A stretch of 58,432 bases of DNA from positions 1 to 58,432 of the forward strand of contig CAJUTR010000018.1 in the NCBI GenBank assembly GCA_910589665.1. Direction: 5' to 3'. Shown piece after piece: positions 1 to 8,407 of the stretch (within the stretch, counting starts at the first letter, position 1; each line of letters starts with the position of its first letter). The translations under genes and the position numbers were made by a program. The stretch comes from an uncultured Eubacterium sp. Its GTDB lineage: Bacteria > Bacillota > Clostridia > Lachnospirales > Lachnospiraceae. The notes under the pieces were generated by a model. It was not told where the DNA came from and did not search any database. It worked only from the letters and a program-made list of their open reading frames with translations.

Positions 1-68
1 ATTAGCTCAGGTGGTAGAGCACTTGACTTTTAATCAAGTTGTCCGGGGTTCGAGTCCCCGATGCCTCA
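1..68 (+). tRNA. tRNA-Lys (anticodon TTT), 5' end clipped by window
   Basis: The D arm, anticodon arm and T arm are all readable. The anticodon loop CTTTTAA puts anticodon TTT at 29-31, and the T stem-loop is CGGGG-TTCGAGT-CCCCG. The 3' acceptor strand ATGCCTC (61-67) is followed by discriminator A. Its partner would be GAGGCAT, of which only the last two bases (AT) are in the window, so about five 5' nucleotides are missing. CCA is not encoded. A terminator follows closely. Confidence 0.95.
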
Positions 69-80
69 TTGCTGAAATGG

Positions 81-113
81 AAAGGAAGTACTAGAAATAG
101 TACTTCCTTTTTT
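81..113 (+). terminator. Rho-independent terminator after tRNA-Lys
   Basis: A perfect 13-bp inverted repeat (81-93 and 98-110) closes a GAAA loop and runs into a T tract. It ends the tRNA transcript. Confidence 0.9.
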
Positions 114-227
114 ATAGAACAACGTATTGAAAATTGAGAAACCATAACAGTATTCAAAAAAGTTTAGAATATCTTTTGTGCAGTTCGATATAATTATAGT
201 AATTGCTCTTTTTATGGGGTTAATTAC

Positions 228-2045
228 ATGAACATATTCAAGTATGGCAGAAAGAATCAGATTCGTTCCTGCAGACGATACAGACGGCTCTACCTTTTTG
301 TCCTTCTCTCTCTGTGTCTGCTGTTTCAGGCATGTTCTTCTGAGCGTTCGGCGAGCAGGGATGTCGTATCTCAAACGTCAGATAGTAAAGCATTTGCCGA
401 ACTGACGGATACGATTTTCCGTGAGAGTGTTTCTTCGGACGCGTTATCCCTGAATTACACATTATCAAATCCCGAAAAGTATGGCATTGAACCGATTGCA
501 AGCGGGTTTGAACCGATTTCTACAGAGGAAATGGAGCAGTCGCTGTCAGAGACAGAAAATCTGCTACATGTGTTGGAAGACATAGATCAGCGGGATCTTA
601 CACTGCCACAGCAGATCCTTTATGATTCTCTTACTTATACATTGCAAAAAGATATTGAGGCACAGCCGTTTTTATTTTTTTCCAGGCCGGTTTCTCCTGT
701 CACTGGATTGCAGGCACAGCTTCCTGTGTTATTGGCTGAGTATAATTTTGATTCCGTAAGCGATATAGAAAATTATTTTTCCCTGCTGTCGAGTATACCT
801 GGATATTTTGATTCTGTTCTAGCATTTTATGATAAACAGTCGCAGCATAACATGCTTCCCAGTCGGTCAACGATTGACAATGTTGTCAGTCAGTGCTTTT
901 CTTTTCTTCAAAATAACGGTGGTCAAATTTTACAGAAATCATTTAAAAGACGTATCAAGTCGTGTACCTTTTTGGACAAAAATACCCAAAAGGCTTATCA
1001 GAAGAAGAATAAGGAATTGATCTCCTCGGGTATTCTTCCCGCTTATCAAAAACTGATCGATGGTTTAAATTTCTTTTGTCAGAAAGCAGGAGATGCAGGA
1101 TCGCTTTCGTCGTATGAAAATGGGAAGGAATACTATAAATACCTTTTCGCGTCGGAAACGGGATCTTCCATAGATGTGGAAACGTATTATGCAGAACTGA
1201 ATCAACGGTTGGAAAAATCAAAAGAGACACTGTTATCCTATGCGAAAAAAGATCCGGCATTGTTTAGCGGGCTTAGTACAAAAACGGCTAACACAGAAAA
1301 TGGCAGGGTATTGACGCCAGAAGAACAGCTGGCTAACTTGTCAAAAGCGATAGAACGGGATTTTCCGAAAGTATCTGATGTGAATGTTACGGTTTCATAT
1401 GTTGATAAATCGTTAGAAGATTTTCTGAGTCCTGCCTTTTATCTCACGCCGCCGCTGGATGCGTTTACGGAAAATGCGATCTATATCAATAACAGCAGGC
1501 GTTTTGCCGGTGCCGATCTGTCAACGACGCTTGCCCATGAAGGCTACCCCGGACATTTGTATCAAAATGTATTTTATCGTCAACAGAACGGCCCACTGCT
1601 TTCATATGCTTTGAATTTCAGCGGATATACGGAAGGGTGGGCGACATATGCCGAACTTTATTCTTATAAATATCTGGGCTATTCCAAAGATGAGATCGGG
1701 ATCTTGCGTAACAATATGATCGTGTCGCTCTGTATTTATGGCATTTGCGATATCGGGATCCATTATTACGGATGGGGACAGGATGAAGTGTCGGCGTTTT
1801 TAAATGAACATGGGACGTATGAGGAGGAAACGGTTCAATCGTTGTGTACGAATATTATTGATGAGCCGGGTTCGTATCTGAAATATACGATTGGTTATAT
1901 GGAATTTATGAAGTTAAAAAAAGCGGCTCAGGAAAGCTGGGGACAGGGTTTTTCGGAAATGGCATTTCATAAATTTGTGCTCTCCGTCGGCCCTGCTCCC
2001 TTTGATGTCCTAAACCGTTATATGGACTCACATAAGCCGCAGTAA
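228..2045 (+). CDS. DUF885-family lipoprotein (putative metallopeptidase-like)
   Basis: This 605-residue protein begins with a basic segment, a hydrophobic stretch and a lipobox (LFQAC, Cys36), so it is predicted to be a lipid-anchored exported protein. The C-terminal half carries HEGYPGHLYQ near residue 437 and EGWATYAE about 25 residues later. These are the signature motifs of the DUF885 family, whose His/Glu residues look like a zinc-peptidase site, but no substrate is established. The length is usual for the family. A possible -10 (TATAAT, 189-194) lies upstream; the ribosome binding site is weak (GGGG about 9 bases before ATG). It stands alone and converges with thyX, leaving only three bases between the two stop codons and no obvious terminator. 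Confidence 0.85.
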   Translation: MNIFKYGRKNQIRSCRRYRRLYLFVLLSLCLLFQACSSERSASRDVVSQTSDSKAFAELTDTIFRESVSSDALSLNYTLSNPEKYGIEPIASGFEPISTEEMEQSLSETENLLHVLEDIDQRDLTLPQQILYDSLTYTLQKDIEAQPFLFFSRPVSPVTGLQAQLPVLLAEYNFDSVSDIENYFSLLSSIPGYFDSVLAFYDKQSQHNMLPSRSTIDNVVSQCFSFLQNNGGQILQKSFKRRIKSCTFLDKNTQKAYQKKNKELISSGILPAYQKLIDGLNFFCQKAGDAGSLSSYENGKEYYKYLFASETGSSIDVETYYAELNQRLEKSKETLLSYAKKDPALFSGLSTKTANTENGRVLTPEEQLANLSKAIERDFPKVSDVNVTVSYVDKSLEDFLSPAFYLTPPLDAFTENAIYINNSRRFAGADLSTTLAHEGYPGHLYQNVFYRQQNGPLLSYALNFSGYTEGWATYAELYSYKYLGYSKDEIGILRNNMIVSLCIYGICDIGIHYYGWGQDEVSAFLNEHGTYEEETVQSLCTNIIDEPGSYLKYTIGYMEFMKLKKAAQESWGQGFSEMAFHKFVLSVGPAPFDVLNRYMDSHKPQ

Positions 2046-2048
2046 ATA

Positions 2049-2696
2049 CTAGCTGATTTCCAATCCAGATACAAATACAGGCAGTTTGTCCGCAAATTCT
2101 TTGTACAAAATCTGGGCTACTTCACGCATTTGCGGATGTGCATGGGAATCCACGCGAAGACGGAAGAAATTCCGCCAGGAACGAAGGTTCATCGTTACGA
2201 CAATCTCTGTTTTGAGAGAATTTGGGAGTACGGCGCGTGCCTCCTGCGGGGTGGCGCCAAGCTCCAGCATACGGAAATAAGCTTGTTCTGCCTGTTTCAT
2301 GGCAGTTGTCCACACCTCATATTTGGCTTTGTCATTTTCATTGGATAGATCATAGGAAAAACCGCGGGCAAGATCGATAACAGTGATCTGATTGTCAAAT
2401 TTATCTCCGGCATAGTTACAGTAGCGTGTACTCTCCTGACTATAGCTTGCGATCCGATGGCGTACGATTTCATGTGTGACTCCTCGGTCGCAGATTATGC
2501 GGACAGTTACGCTTTCATGCTCAATGACAGACTCATGCTGTCTCGTTAAAAGATTCTGAATAAATTTTTCAGCGGAGTCCTCCGTGATCCTTTCCTCACT
2601 TTTATAACAAACGCGGCCGATCTTCTCTATTTTTTTTAAAATTGATTCATAGTTGTCCATATCTACGATTTCTATGCTTGGTTTGATGATTTTCAT
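2049..2696 (-). CDS. thyX: FAD-dependent thymidylate synthase ThyX
   Basis: It makes dTMP from dUMP using methylenetetrahydrofolate as carbon donor and FAD/NADPH for reduction, replacing ThyA. The ThyX signature RHRxxSxxxxSxRY is present as RHRIASYSQESTRY at residues 79-92, and the 215-residue length is typical. A strong AAAGGAG precedes the ATG. It is the last gene of a leftward run that starts near 9.95 kb, 16 bases after the racemase-like gene, so it is probably co-transcribed, though its function is unrelated to the surface-modification genes upstream. Confidence 0.95.
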   Translation of the reverse strand: MKIIKPSIEIVDMDNYESILKKIEKIGRVCYKSEERITEDSAEKFIQNLLTRQHESVIEHESVTVRIICDRGVTHEIVRHRIASYSQESTRYCNYAGDKFDNQITVIDLARGFSYDLSNENDKAKYEVWTTAMKQAEQAYFRMLELGATPQEARAVLPNSLKTEIVVTMNLRSWRNFFRLRVDSHAHPQMREVAQILYKEFADKLPVFVSGLEIS

Positions 2697-2712
2697 GCTC
2701 CTTACTCCTTTA

Positions 2713-3429
2713 TTATTGAATGAGGTTTTTATATGCTTCTTTTAATGGCGCTCCGCTGAAAAGAACGGTTTTTTGGGCGAGGATTTCGAGCATATCCACA
2801 TAAAGGGTATTCAGGGGATATTCCTTTTTTAAGAGGGATAATTCCGTGCATCCGAGAACTATTTTCTGTGCGCCCTTTTCAAGCAGGGAATGTTTCACAA
2901 TTTGAATATCTTCCCTGTCAGGAAAAGTTCCTTTCTTGATCTTACCGTAAATCATTTCCATAACGAGCTGTTGTGCGCTGGAGTCCGGATAGACAGACTC
3001 GATTCCATATTTCTCAAATACCTGTTCTAATACTCTACTTTGTATCGTTCCCTCGGTAGCTAGTATACCTGCTCGTTTGATCTTCTTTGCGGACATTTCG
3101 ATGGCGGTGTCCTCGCAGAGGGAAAGTACGGGGATCGGCAGCGCTCCACAGAGAGGCTCATAAAAGTAGTGTGCAGTAACGCAAGGAATCGCGAGAAAGC
3201 CGGCACCCAAACGGGTAAGTTCCTGCCCAGCCTTGATCAGGGAAGGCAGGGGACTGGTCCCTTTTTTTTCTAATATATAATGAGTCCGGTCAGGGGTATC
3301 GGGAATGCTCTCCATTAAAATCTTCAGGTGTTCCTGATCTTTTTTGGCATCGGTCATTTTTGTAACCTGTTCCAGATAATAGATCGTCGCCATTGGCCCT
3401 AAACCACCTATTACGCCTACTGCTTTCAA
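2713..3429 (-). CDS. Aspartate/glutamate racemase family protein
   Basis: It has the family fold signature: VGVIGGLGPMAT at the N terminus and two cysteines for the two-base racemisation mechanism, Cys83 in AIPCVTAHYF and Cys194 in VLGCTELSLL. Length (238) fits the Asp racemase branch. The usual PCNTAH has become PCVTAH, so one substrate-contact Asn is Val here; substrate choice or activity may differ. I place the start at TTG because AAGGAG lies about 9 bases upstream. That Shine-Dalgarno overlaps the stop of the transglutaminase-like gene, which implies translational coupling. Its place in an adenylation/carrier-protein operon suggests that it supplies a D-amino acid to that system (inference). 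Confidence 0.85.
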   Translation of the reverse strand: MKAVGVIGGLGPMATIYYLEQVTKMTDAKKDQEHLKILMESIPDTPDRTHYILEKKGTSPLPSLIKAGQELTRLGAGFLAIPCVTAHYFYEPLCGALPIPVLSLCEDTAIEMSAKKIKRAGILATEGTIQSRVLEQVFEKYGIESVYPDSSAQQLVMEMIYGKIKKGTFPDREDIQIVKHSLLEKGAQKIVLGCTELSLLKKEYPLNTLYVDMLEILAQKTVLFSGAPLKEAYKNLIQ

Positions 3430-3435
3430 GGCAGA

Positions 3436-4695
3436 TCACTCCTTTTTCTGCGGATTTTTACTGATTTTTTTCGTTGCGCGTTTTGGATATTGTTTTGTTT
3501 GATAGCGGAAGGTACTGCCGCTGGAAAAATGTTGAAGCTGCGCATCTGTCATAAGGCAGAAATTGGGACGATTTGGCCGTGGTGTGGTGTCGATATGATA
3601 CCAGCCGTTTTTTACCCAGGTTAAATTCCACCAATGCCGGTAGCCATCATACGAAGGATACCTTGTTACGGTAATGTTTGGGATACCAGCTCTTGTTAAG
3701 AGGAGCTTTGCCATGGAATAGTAAGTATAGCAGTCGCCAGACTGATACCGCAGACCTTTTACCGCCGCTGCCCGCCAGTTTGAATGGGGACCAGTTCCCA
3801 CGTAAGTGCAGCGTTTCTGGACGTACTGGTAGATCGCCCGGCACTTTTTCTCATCTGACCAATTTTTTTCTGTGATGGATGCCAAGGCGCTGTCAGCGAT
3901 CTGTTCTGCGGTCCCAGTGACAAAAATCTGGATCTTTGCCCAGGCGGTTGCTTTGTTTCCCGCCTTGTCTACAGCCGTATATTTTACTTTATATATACCG
4001 TCTTTTTCCCAGTTGATCCGGCTCGTATCCACACTTACTTTGACAAGGCCGTCCCGCTTGTCGGAAGCTTTGACATATTTCGTGAAATCAAAGTGGTCTT
4101 TCCAGTCGGAATAGCAGGTCAGAAAAGGTTCTTTTCCGCAAAAACTGTTTTTTCCAGTCCATCCGCTGATGACAGGGGGTTTTTTATCTTTAGTACCCCA
4201 GCGGATCCATCCCTTTTTTGTTTCCAGGTTATAGGTATACATGGCAGTTCCAGCATACAGACGAACTTTTTTTAGTTTCATGGCGGAAATTTGTCCCGAT
4301 TCATCGCCGCTGCAGCTAACTGGTTTTGATATTTCTCCCGGTTTGATCCGTTTTGCTGTCAATGTCACGTTCTTTCGTTTGATCCGAACGCTAACGTCTC
4401 CAGTTTCTACGGTGGGGGAAGGCTGTTCTACCTTTGCTGAGTAGATATATTCAATTTTTTTAATGGTTCCTTTTTTCGATCGGTTACGGACGGACGCGGT
4501 ATATATCATGCGTCCATTGGCGTCTCGTTGGAGCCTGGCACCTTCCAATGATACTTTGGAAAGCGGGACCGTTAATTTTGGCTTGGCAGCCTTTTTTTTC
4601 GATGCTGCCGAAATCATATCATTTTTGAGTTGGATGCTCCCGACCGCTAGCATGAAAAGCAGGGTTACCATACAAATCCGATACATTTTTTTCAT
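3436..4695 (-). CDS. Secreted transglutaminase-like protein with Ig-like region
   Basis: A 419-residue product with an N-terminal signal peptide, Lys/Thr-rich N-terminal domains, a cell-surface Ig-like segment around residues 175-260 (DGLVKVS...YTAVDKAGN, as in DUF5011/HYR-type repeats) and a C-terminal transglutaminase-like core. The catalytic triad reads as Cys322 (GDCYTYYS), His354 (YRHWWNL) and Asp369 (YHIDTTPR). The family includes peptidases and cross-linkers of the cell surface. I chose the ATG at 4695 because AGGA sits 5 bases upstream and the signal peptide starts there. A longer frame opens at 4761 in an ATGA overlap with the preceding stop but has no ribosome binding site. It belongs to the dlt-like operon. 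Confidence 0.8.
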   Translation of the reverse strand: MKKMYRICMVTLLFMLAVGSIQLKNDMISAASKKKAAKPKLTVPLSKVSLEGARLQRDANGRMIYTASVRNRSKKGTIKKIEYIYSAKVEQPSPTVETGDVSVRIKRKNVTLTAKRIKPGEISKPVSCSGDESGQISAMKLKKVRLYAGTAMYTYNLETKKGWIRWGTKDKKPPVISGWTGKNSFCGKEPFLTCYSDWKDHFDFTKYVKASDKRDGLVKVSVDTSRINWEKDGIYKVKYTAVDKAGNKATAWAKIQIFVTGTAEQIADSALASITEKNWSDEKKCRAIYQYVQKRCTYVGTGPHSNWRAAAVKGLRYQSGDCYTYYSMAKLLLTRAGIPNITVTRYPSYDGYRHWWNLTWVKNGWYHIDTTPRPNRPNFCLMTDAQLQHFSSGSTFRYQTKQYPKRATKKISKNPQKKE

Positions 4696-4757
4696 ACGAA
4701 TCCTCATTTCTGCACATGTTGTCGCGTGATCTATATTAGTTTTTTGTTTTCGTATGA

Positions 4758-5255
4758 TCATGCTTTTGTTGGGATATAGCGGATATTGGATACGATACCA
4801 TCCGTTACTTCGATCTGGAGCTTGGTTTTTCCTTTTTTGTACGTGTACACACCGAATTTATCTTTTACTTTGCCGTATTTTTTGATCATCTGATCTAAGG
4901 TGCTTCCGATCTTTATACCTTGCGGCGTTGAGACATTTGATGTCAGGAATGTGATTCCGTTTACGAATTCGTCGCCGTCTTCGGTATGGGAGTATGTGTA
5001 AAGGATAAAGTCTTTGTATTTATAAGTGCGGTCTTTTCCTTTATAGGCACAGCTTTTTTTCACTTTTATAGCCGAAGGTTTTCCAGCCTTTTTGATCAGT
5101 TTCTTTGCTTTGCTGTGCATCGTAACGCTTGCCTTTTTGTATTTGAATACATAGCCCTTTGACTTTGCCTGGATGGGAGCGCAGATCATCCCAAAAGTTA
5201 GAACAAGCACGAATAAAATTGCCATTCCTTTTCCTGCGTGTAACATTGTTTTCAT
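4758..5255 (-). CDS. Small secreted protein of unknown function in dlt-like operon
   Basis: It has 165 residues with a clear signal peptide (hydrophobic core at residues 10-28, likely cleavage after PIQA). The mature part is very Lys/Tyr-rich. The segment TPQGIKIGSTLDQMIKKYGK (near residue 110) resembles the pattern seen in small BamE/SmpA-like lipoprotein folds, but I do not assign a function. A basic exported protein between the SGNH protein and the transglutaminase-like protein suggests a wall- or teichoic-acid-binding partner (inference). Its TGA overlaps the alternative ATG of the next gene. Confidence 0.75.
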   Translation of the reverse strand: MKTMLHAGKGMAILFVLVLTFGMICAPIQAKSKGYVFKYKKASVTMHSKAKKLIKKAGKPSAIKVKKSCAYKGKDRTYKYKDFILYTYSHTEDGDEFVNGITFLTSNVSTPQGIKIGSTLDQMIKKYGKVKDKFGVYTYKKGKTKLQIEVTDGIVSNIRYIPTKA

Positions 5256-5267
5256 CGTTTTTTCCTC

Positions 5268-6476
5268 CTAATAATTTCTGATTTCTCCAAATCTATCCAA
5301 TTCTTCCTGTTGCGCTTTTTTCATCTCTTCGTAAAAAGATATTTTTTTCTCATAGGCAGCAGCAAGTTTTGAATCATTTCGATGATCCGGGATGCCATAT
5401 TGACCGGCTAATACTTGTCCTAAATATGCGGACAGCTTATTCGCCCCGCTCAGGTTCATATGGAGTCCGCCGTCGTATGTATCCGTCTCGTAATCAATGC
5501 CGGTTTCTTTTAATAGTTCATAAAAATTTAGATAGGGAAGATTATGTTCCGCTGCATAAGCGGTTACCTGTTCGTTGTCGGACGGATACCACTGCGGCGC
5601 GAGGCTCGGGGCTTTTATAAGGATAAGCTGGATGCCTGTTTCTTCACAGAGGGTACGGATCTTATCGAGATATGCGAGCGGATAGCTGCCAAAAGGCTGT
5701 CCTTCTTTGGGATCGTCGATGACCGGAACATTTGTATCATCTACGCCCTCTTCTTCTTCGTCTGCTCCCTCAATATCGCTCCAGGGATCCTCAATCAGAT
5801 CGCCCTCCTCTTCCTCTTCTTCCGAAACATCCGCATCCTTTTCCCCGAGAAGCCATGTTGGATCGGCTACATCAGACTCACTGACCGGGAGCACATCGAT
5901 CCGCATATAATAACCGTTATGGGTAACCTTTCTCGCCTTCCAATAATAAGTCAGGTCACTTTTGGATAAATCCAAGATCCGCTGGTGATAGCGGAGAAGT
6001 GGAAACACGTAATCCAGCATGTGCTCGCCATTACACATGGATGCTCGTATGGCGTCAAATTTTGTCTTTGACCATTTCATTCCATCGAGCGCCATGCGGT
6101 TATATTCCTCGCGCTGGGGTTCGGCGTGGGTCAGCGCCTGAACGTTGTATATGACTGCTTTCGGCGTTTCATATCGCAGTGTATCTTCCAACATATAGTA
6201 AGAGTGCCACGCGAGCTGCTGGGCATTTCCCCGGATATAACTGGTGATGCCGAAATGTTTCCATAAATAAATCGGATCAAAGTTTTCGTATACCTCACAG
6301 TCGCCGATGAAAAGTACATCGTGTGAGGTCGTCTCGTCATAATATTCGGACGTGAAGTTTCCCTCCAAAATGTCCTCAGCATATTTTGGTTCTACGAGCC
6401 GCTGCAGTGCCAGAAATAGGATAAGGATCATGCCTGTGGACAGTATGGCAGCGGCGGTTTTTTTCCATTGATTCAT
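5268..6476 (-). CDS. Membrane-anchored SGNH/GDSL-like protein, DltD position, Cys in nucleophile site
   Basis: A 402-residue protein with an N-terminal membrane segment (residues 8-25) and an extracytoplasmic SGNH-hydrolase fold. Block I reads FIGDCEVYENF, so the usual GDS serine is Cys60. The C-terminal DxxH is DGGLH (Asp335, His339). Residues about 216-248 are a strongly acidic low-complexity insert of Glu/Asp runs. In dlt operons and in alginate or peptidoglycan acetylation loci, an MBOAT protein works with such an anchored SGNH partner that completes acyl transfer outside the membrane. It lies 8 bases after the MBOAT gene, where dltD would be. It is not a close DltD by sequence, so no symbol is given. 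Confidence 0.8.
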   Translation of the reverse strand: MNQWKKTAAAILSTGMILILFLALQRLVEPKYAEDILEGNFTSEYYDETTSHDVLFIGDCEVYENFDPIYLWKHFGITSYIRGNAQQLAWHSYYMLEDTLRYETPKAVIYNVQALTHAEPQREEYNRMALDGMKWSKTKFDAIRASMCNGEHMLDYVFPLLRYHQRILDLSKSDLTYYWKARKVTHNGYYMRIDVLPVSESDVADPTWLLGEKDADVSEEEEEEGDLIEDPWSDIEGADEEEEGVDDTNVPVIDDPKEGQPFGSYPLAYLDKIRTLCEETGIQLILIKAPSLAPQWYPSDNEQVTAYAAEHNLPYLNFYELLKETGIDYETDTYDGGLHMNLSGANKLSAYLGQVLAGQYGIPDHRNDSKLAAAYEKKISFYEEMKKAQQEELDRFGEIRNY

Positions 6477-6484
6477 ACATTCTC

Positions 6485-8086
6485 CTAAAATTGATTATAG
6501 ATAAACTGCTTTGCGTCAAATCCGATGCCGTAGTTCCCAAACAGTAGTACGGCAAATAATAAGAGCACATAAGCGGTGAATTTCAGTACATAAGGCCATT
6601 TTGCCACCTTTTCACGAGCGCGTCCGTTCCGTCCCGCCATACTGACGGAAAACATCATAAGCACGCCGAAGCCTAAAATAGCGTAATCAGATACGGTGAG
6701 TCCGAGATCTAGTAATTCTTGTTTGGTTACTGCTTCGATGTCAAAACGGGTAAACATATGGACAAACTGGCGGATGGATGTCCGCACACTGCCGTAATTG
6801 TCGAAAAGCCGGATACAGCTCATCAGTAAAAACGTACGCATGATCTGAAATGCCCGGTAACATGTGCTTCTTTCCAAAAATGGAAAGCGGGTGTGGAAAC
6901 GTTCGTACAGGGGAACCAGCTCACCGGAAATAAGGATGATCAGGCCATTTGTCAGTCCCCATGCCACGAAATGCCAGTTCGCTCCGTGCCAGATACCGGT
7001 AGCCAGCCATACGATCATGGTCGATATGTAAACGGCAGCGCGCTTTGCTACTGCCATGCCATATTTTCTCTTACAGAAAGAGGTAACTGCTTTTAGCGGG
7101 CGGCTTATGCTGAAAGGGTAGAACACATAATCCCGGAACCAGGTACCCATCGTGATGTGCCATCTTCTCCAGTATTCAGTAATATTTTTAGAGAAGAAAG
7201 GCCGGATGAAATTTTCTTCCAAATGGATCCCAAATACCTGCGCGATTCCGATCGTTATATCAATGCCGCCTGTAAAATCGGCGTATAACTGTATGGCATA
7301 AAATAACATTCCGATCAGTACGAAAGCACCGGTATAGTAATCCGGATCCTCCATCAGAATGCCGACTGCCGCACTGATGCGGTCGGCGATCACAAGTTTT
7401 TTAAAGTATCCCCATAATATCCGCTCCAATCCGAAACGCACGGTTTTCCAGTCAAAGAAATGCTTCTGGTACAGAGTGTCTTTGATATCATTATAACGGC
7501 TGATCGGTCCCTGTATGAGCTGCGGAAAAAAGGAGACGAACAACAAGAAGCGCAATACGTGTTTCTGTGGTTCACATCTGTTCCAATACACATCAAGTAA
7601 ATAGCCGACGGCCTGAAACGTGTAAAAGGAAATTCCCATTGGCAATATGAGGTCCGCGTAGGGTAGGGGATTCGACCCGGTCTGTTCCAAAATCACATTT
7701 ATATTATCAATCGTAAAATTTGTATATTTTAGTATCGCAAGGATTCCGAGATTGACAAAAAGGCAGAGAAGCATCCATCGTTTCTTTTTTTGATTGGTCT
7801 GTTTTTTGTACAACTTTTTTTCTTCTCTCGAAGGTCTCGGGATTTCCCCGTTTTTTATTTTCTGTTCATATAACTCGAGTTCGCAGTCATAACTTCCGAT
7901 CTTCCTTCCCGCCGCATAAACGGTGAGGGATGTGGTCAGGATAAACAGGGGATAATAAGTTCCCGCTGAATAGTAGAAGCCGAAACTGGCCAAAAGCAGC
8001 AAAACCCACTGAAATCGCTTTGGGATGATATAATACAGGAAGAACAGCAGTAAAATGAATCCGACAAATCCATATGATGTAAACAC
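6485..8086 (-). CDS. MBOAT-family membrane O-acyltransferase (DltB/AlgI-like)
   Basis: It is a 533-residue polytopic membrane protein with about ten or more hydrophobic segments. The MBOAT signature is clear: EYWRRWHITMGTWFRDYVFYP with His310, and ATGIWHGANWHFVAWG with His367 as the presumed catalytic histidine. DltB moves D-alanine from carrier DltC across the membrane; AlgI/PatB relatives move acetyl groups. The neighbours (adenylation enzyme and carrier protein upstream, SGNH protein downstream) favour a carrier-bound aminoacyl substrate here. A Lys-rich cytoplasmic loop lies at residues 82-103. Spacing to both neighbours is under 20 bases. Confidence 0.9.
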   Translation of the reverse strand: MFTSYGFVGFILLLFFLYYIIPKRFQWVLLLLASFGFYYSAGTYYPLFILTTSLTVYAAGRKIGSYDCELELYEQKIKNGEIPRPSREEKKLYKKQTNQKKKRWMLLCLFVNLGILAILKYTNFTIDNINVILEQTGSNPLPYADLILPMGISFYTFQAVGYLLDVYWNRCEPQKHVLRFLLFVSFFPQLIQGPISRYNDIKDTLYQKHFFDWKTVRFGLERILWGYFKKLVIADRISAAVGILMEDPDYYTGAFVLIGMLFYAIQLYADFTGGIDITIGIAQVFGIHLEENFIRPFFSKNITEYWRRWHITMGTWFRDYVFYPFSISRPLKAVTSFCKRKYGMAVAKRAAVYISTMIVWLATGIWHGANWHFVAWGLTNGLIILISGELVPLYERFHTRFPFLERSTCYRAFQIMRTFLLMSCIRLFDNYGSVRTSIRQFVHMFTRFDIEAVTKQELLDLGLTVSDYAILGFGVLMMFSVSMAGRNGRAREKVAKWPYVLKFTAYVLLLFAVLLFGNYGIGFDAKQFIYNQF

Positions 8087-8100
8087 GATCGCCCCACTCC

Positions 8101-8346
8101 TTATTCATCCATCAGGCGGACGATCATGGCAGTAAGCCGTTCCACCGAATTAAAATTTTCCGCGACAAAATCCCTTGCCGTAATTTCCACATCAAATTCC
8201 TCACTGAGTTCTGTAACGAGGGTGACAAGGTCGAACGAATCTAATATTTTATCATCCACAAGTTTTTCTTCGCATTCAAAGTCGACATCTGCGTGAAGTT
8301 CTTCTAAAATAGCTAAAATACTTTCTCTCATTTCTTCTGTTTGCAT
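8101..8346 (-). CDS. Acyl carrier protein (DltC-like)
   Basis: An 81-residue acidic helical protein with the phosphopantetheine attachment site LDSFDLV at Ser37. The short LDSF signature and length match DltC-type D-alanyl carrier proteins better than fatty-acid ACP (which has DSLD). It should carry the aminoacyl group activated by the upstream adenylation enzyme to the MBOAT transferase. It lies between these two genes, as dltC does. Confidence 0.88.
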   Translation of the reverse strand: MQTEEMRESILAILEELHADVDFECEEKLVDDKILDSFDLVTLVTELSEEFDVEITARDFVAENFNSVERLTAMIVRLMDE

Positions 8347-8407
8347 TTTATCCTCTCATTCTGCCGTTCAGCGGCTGATTTGTATGACGCCATGGTCAAA
8401 AGGTTGT

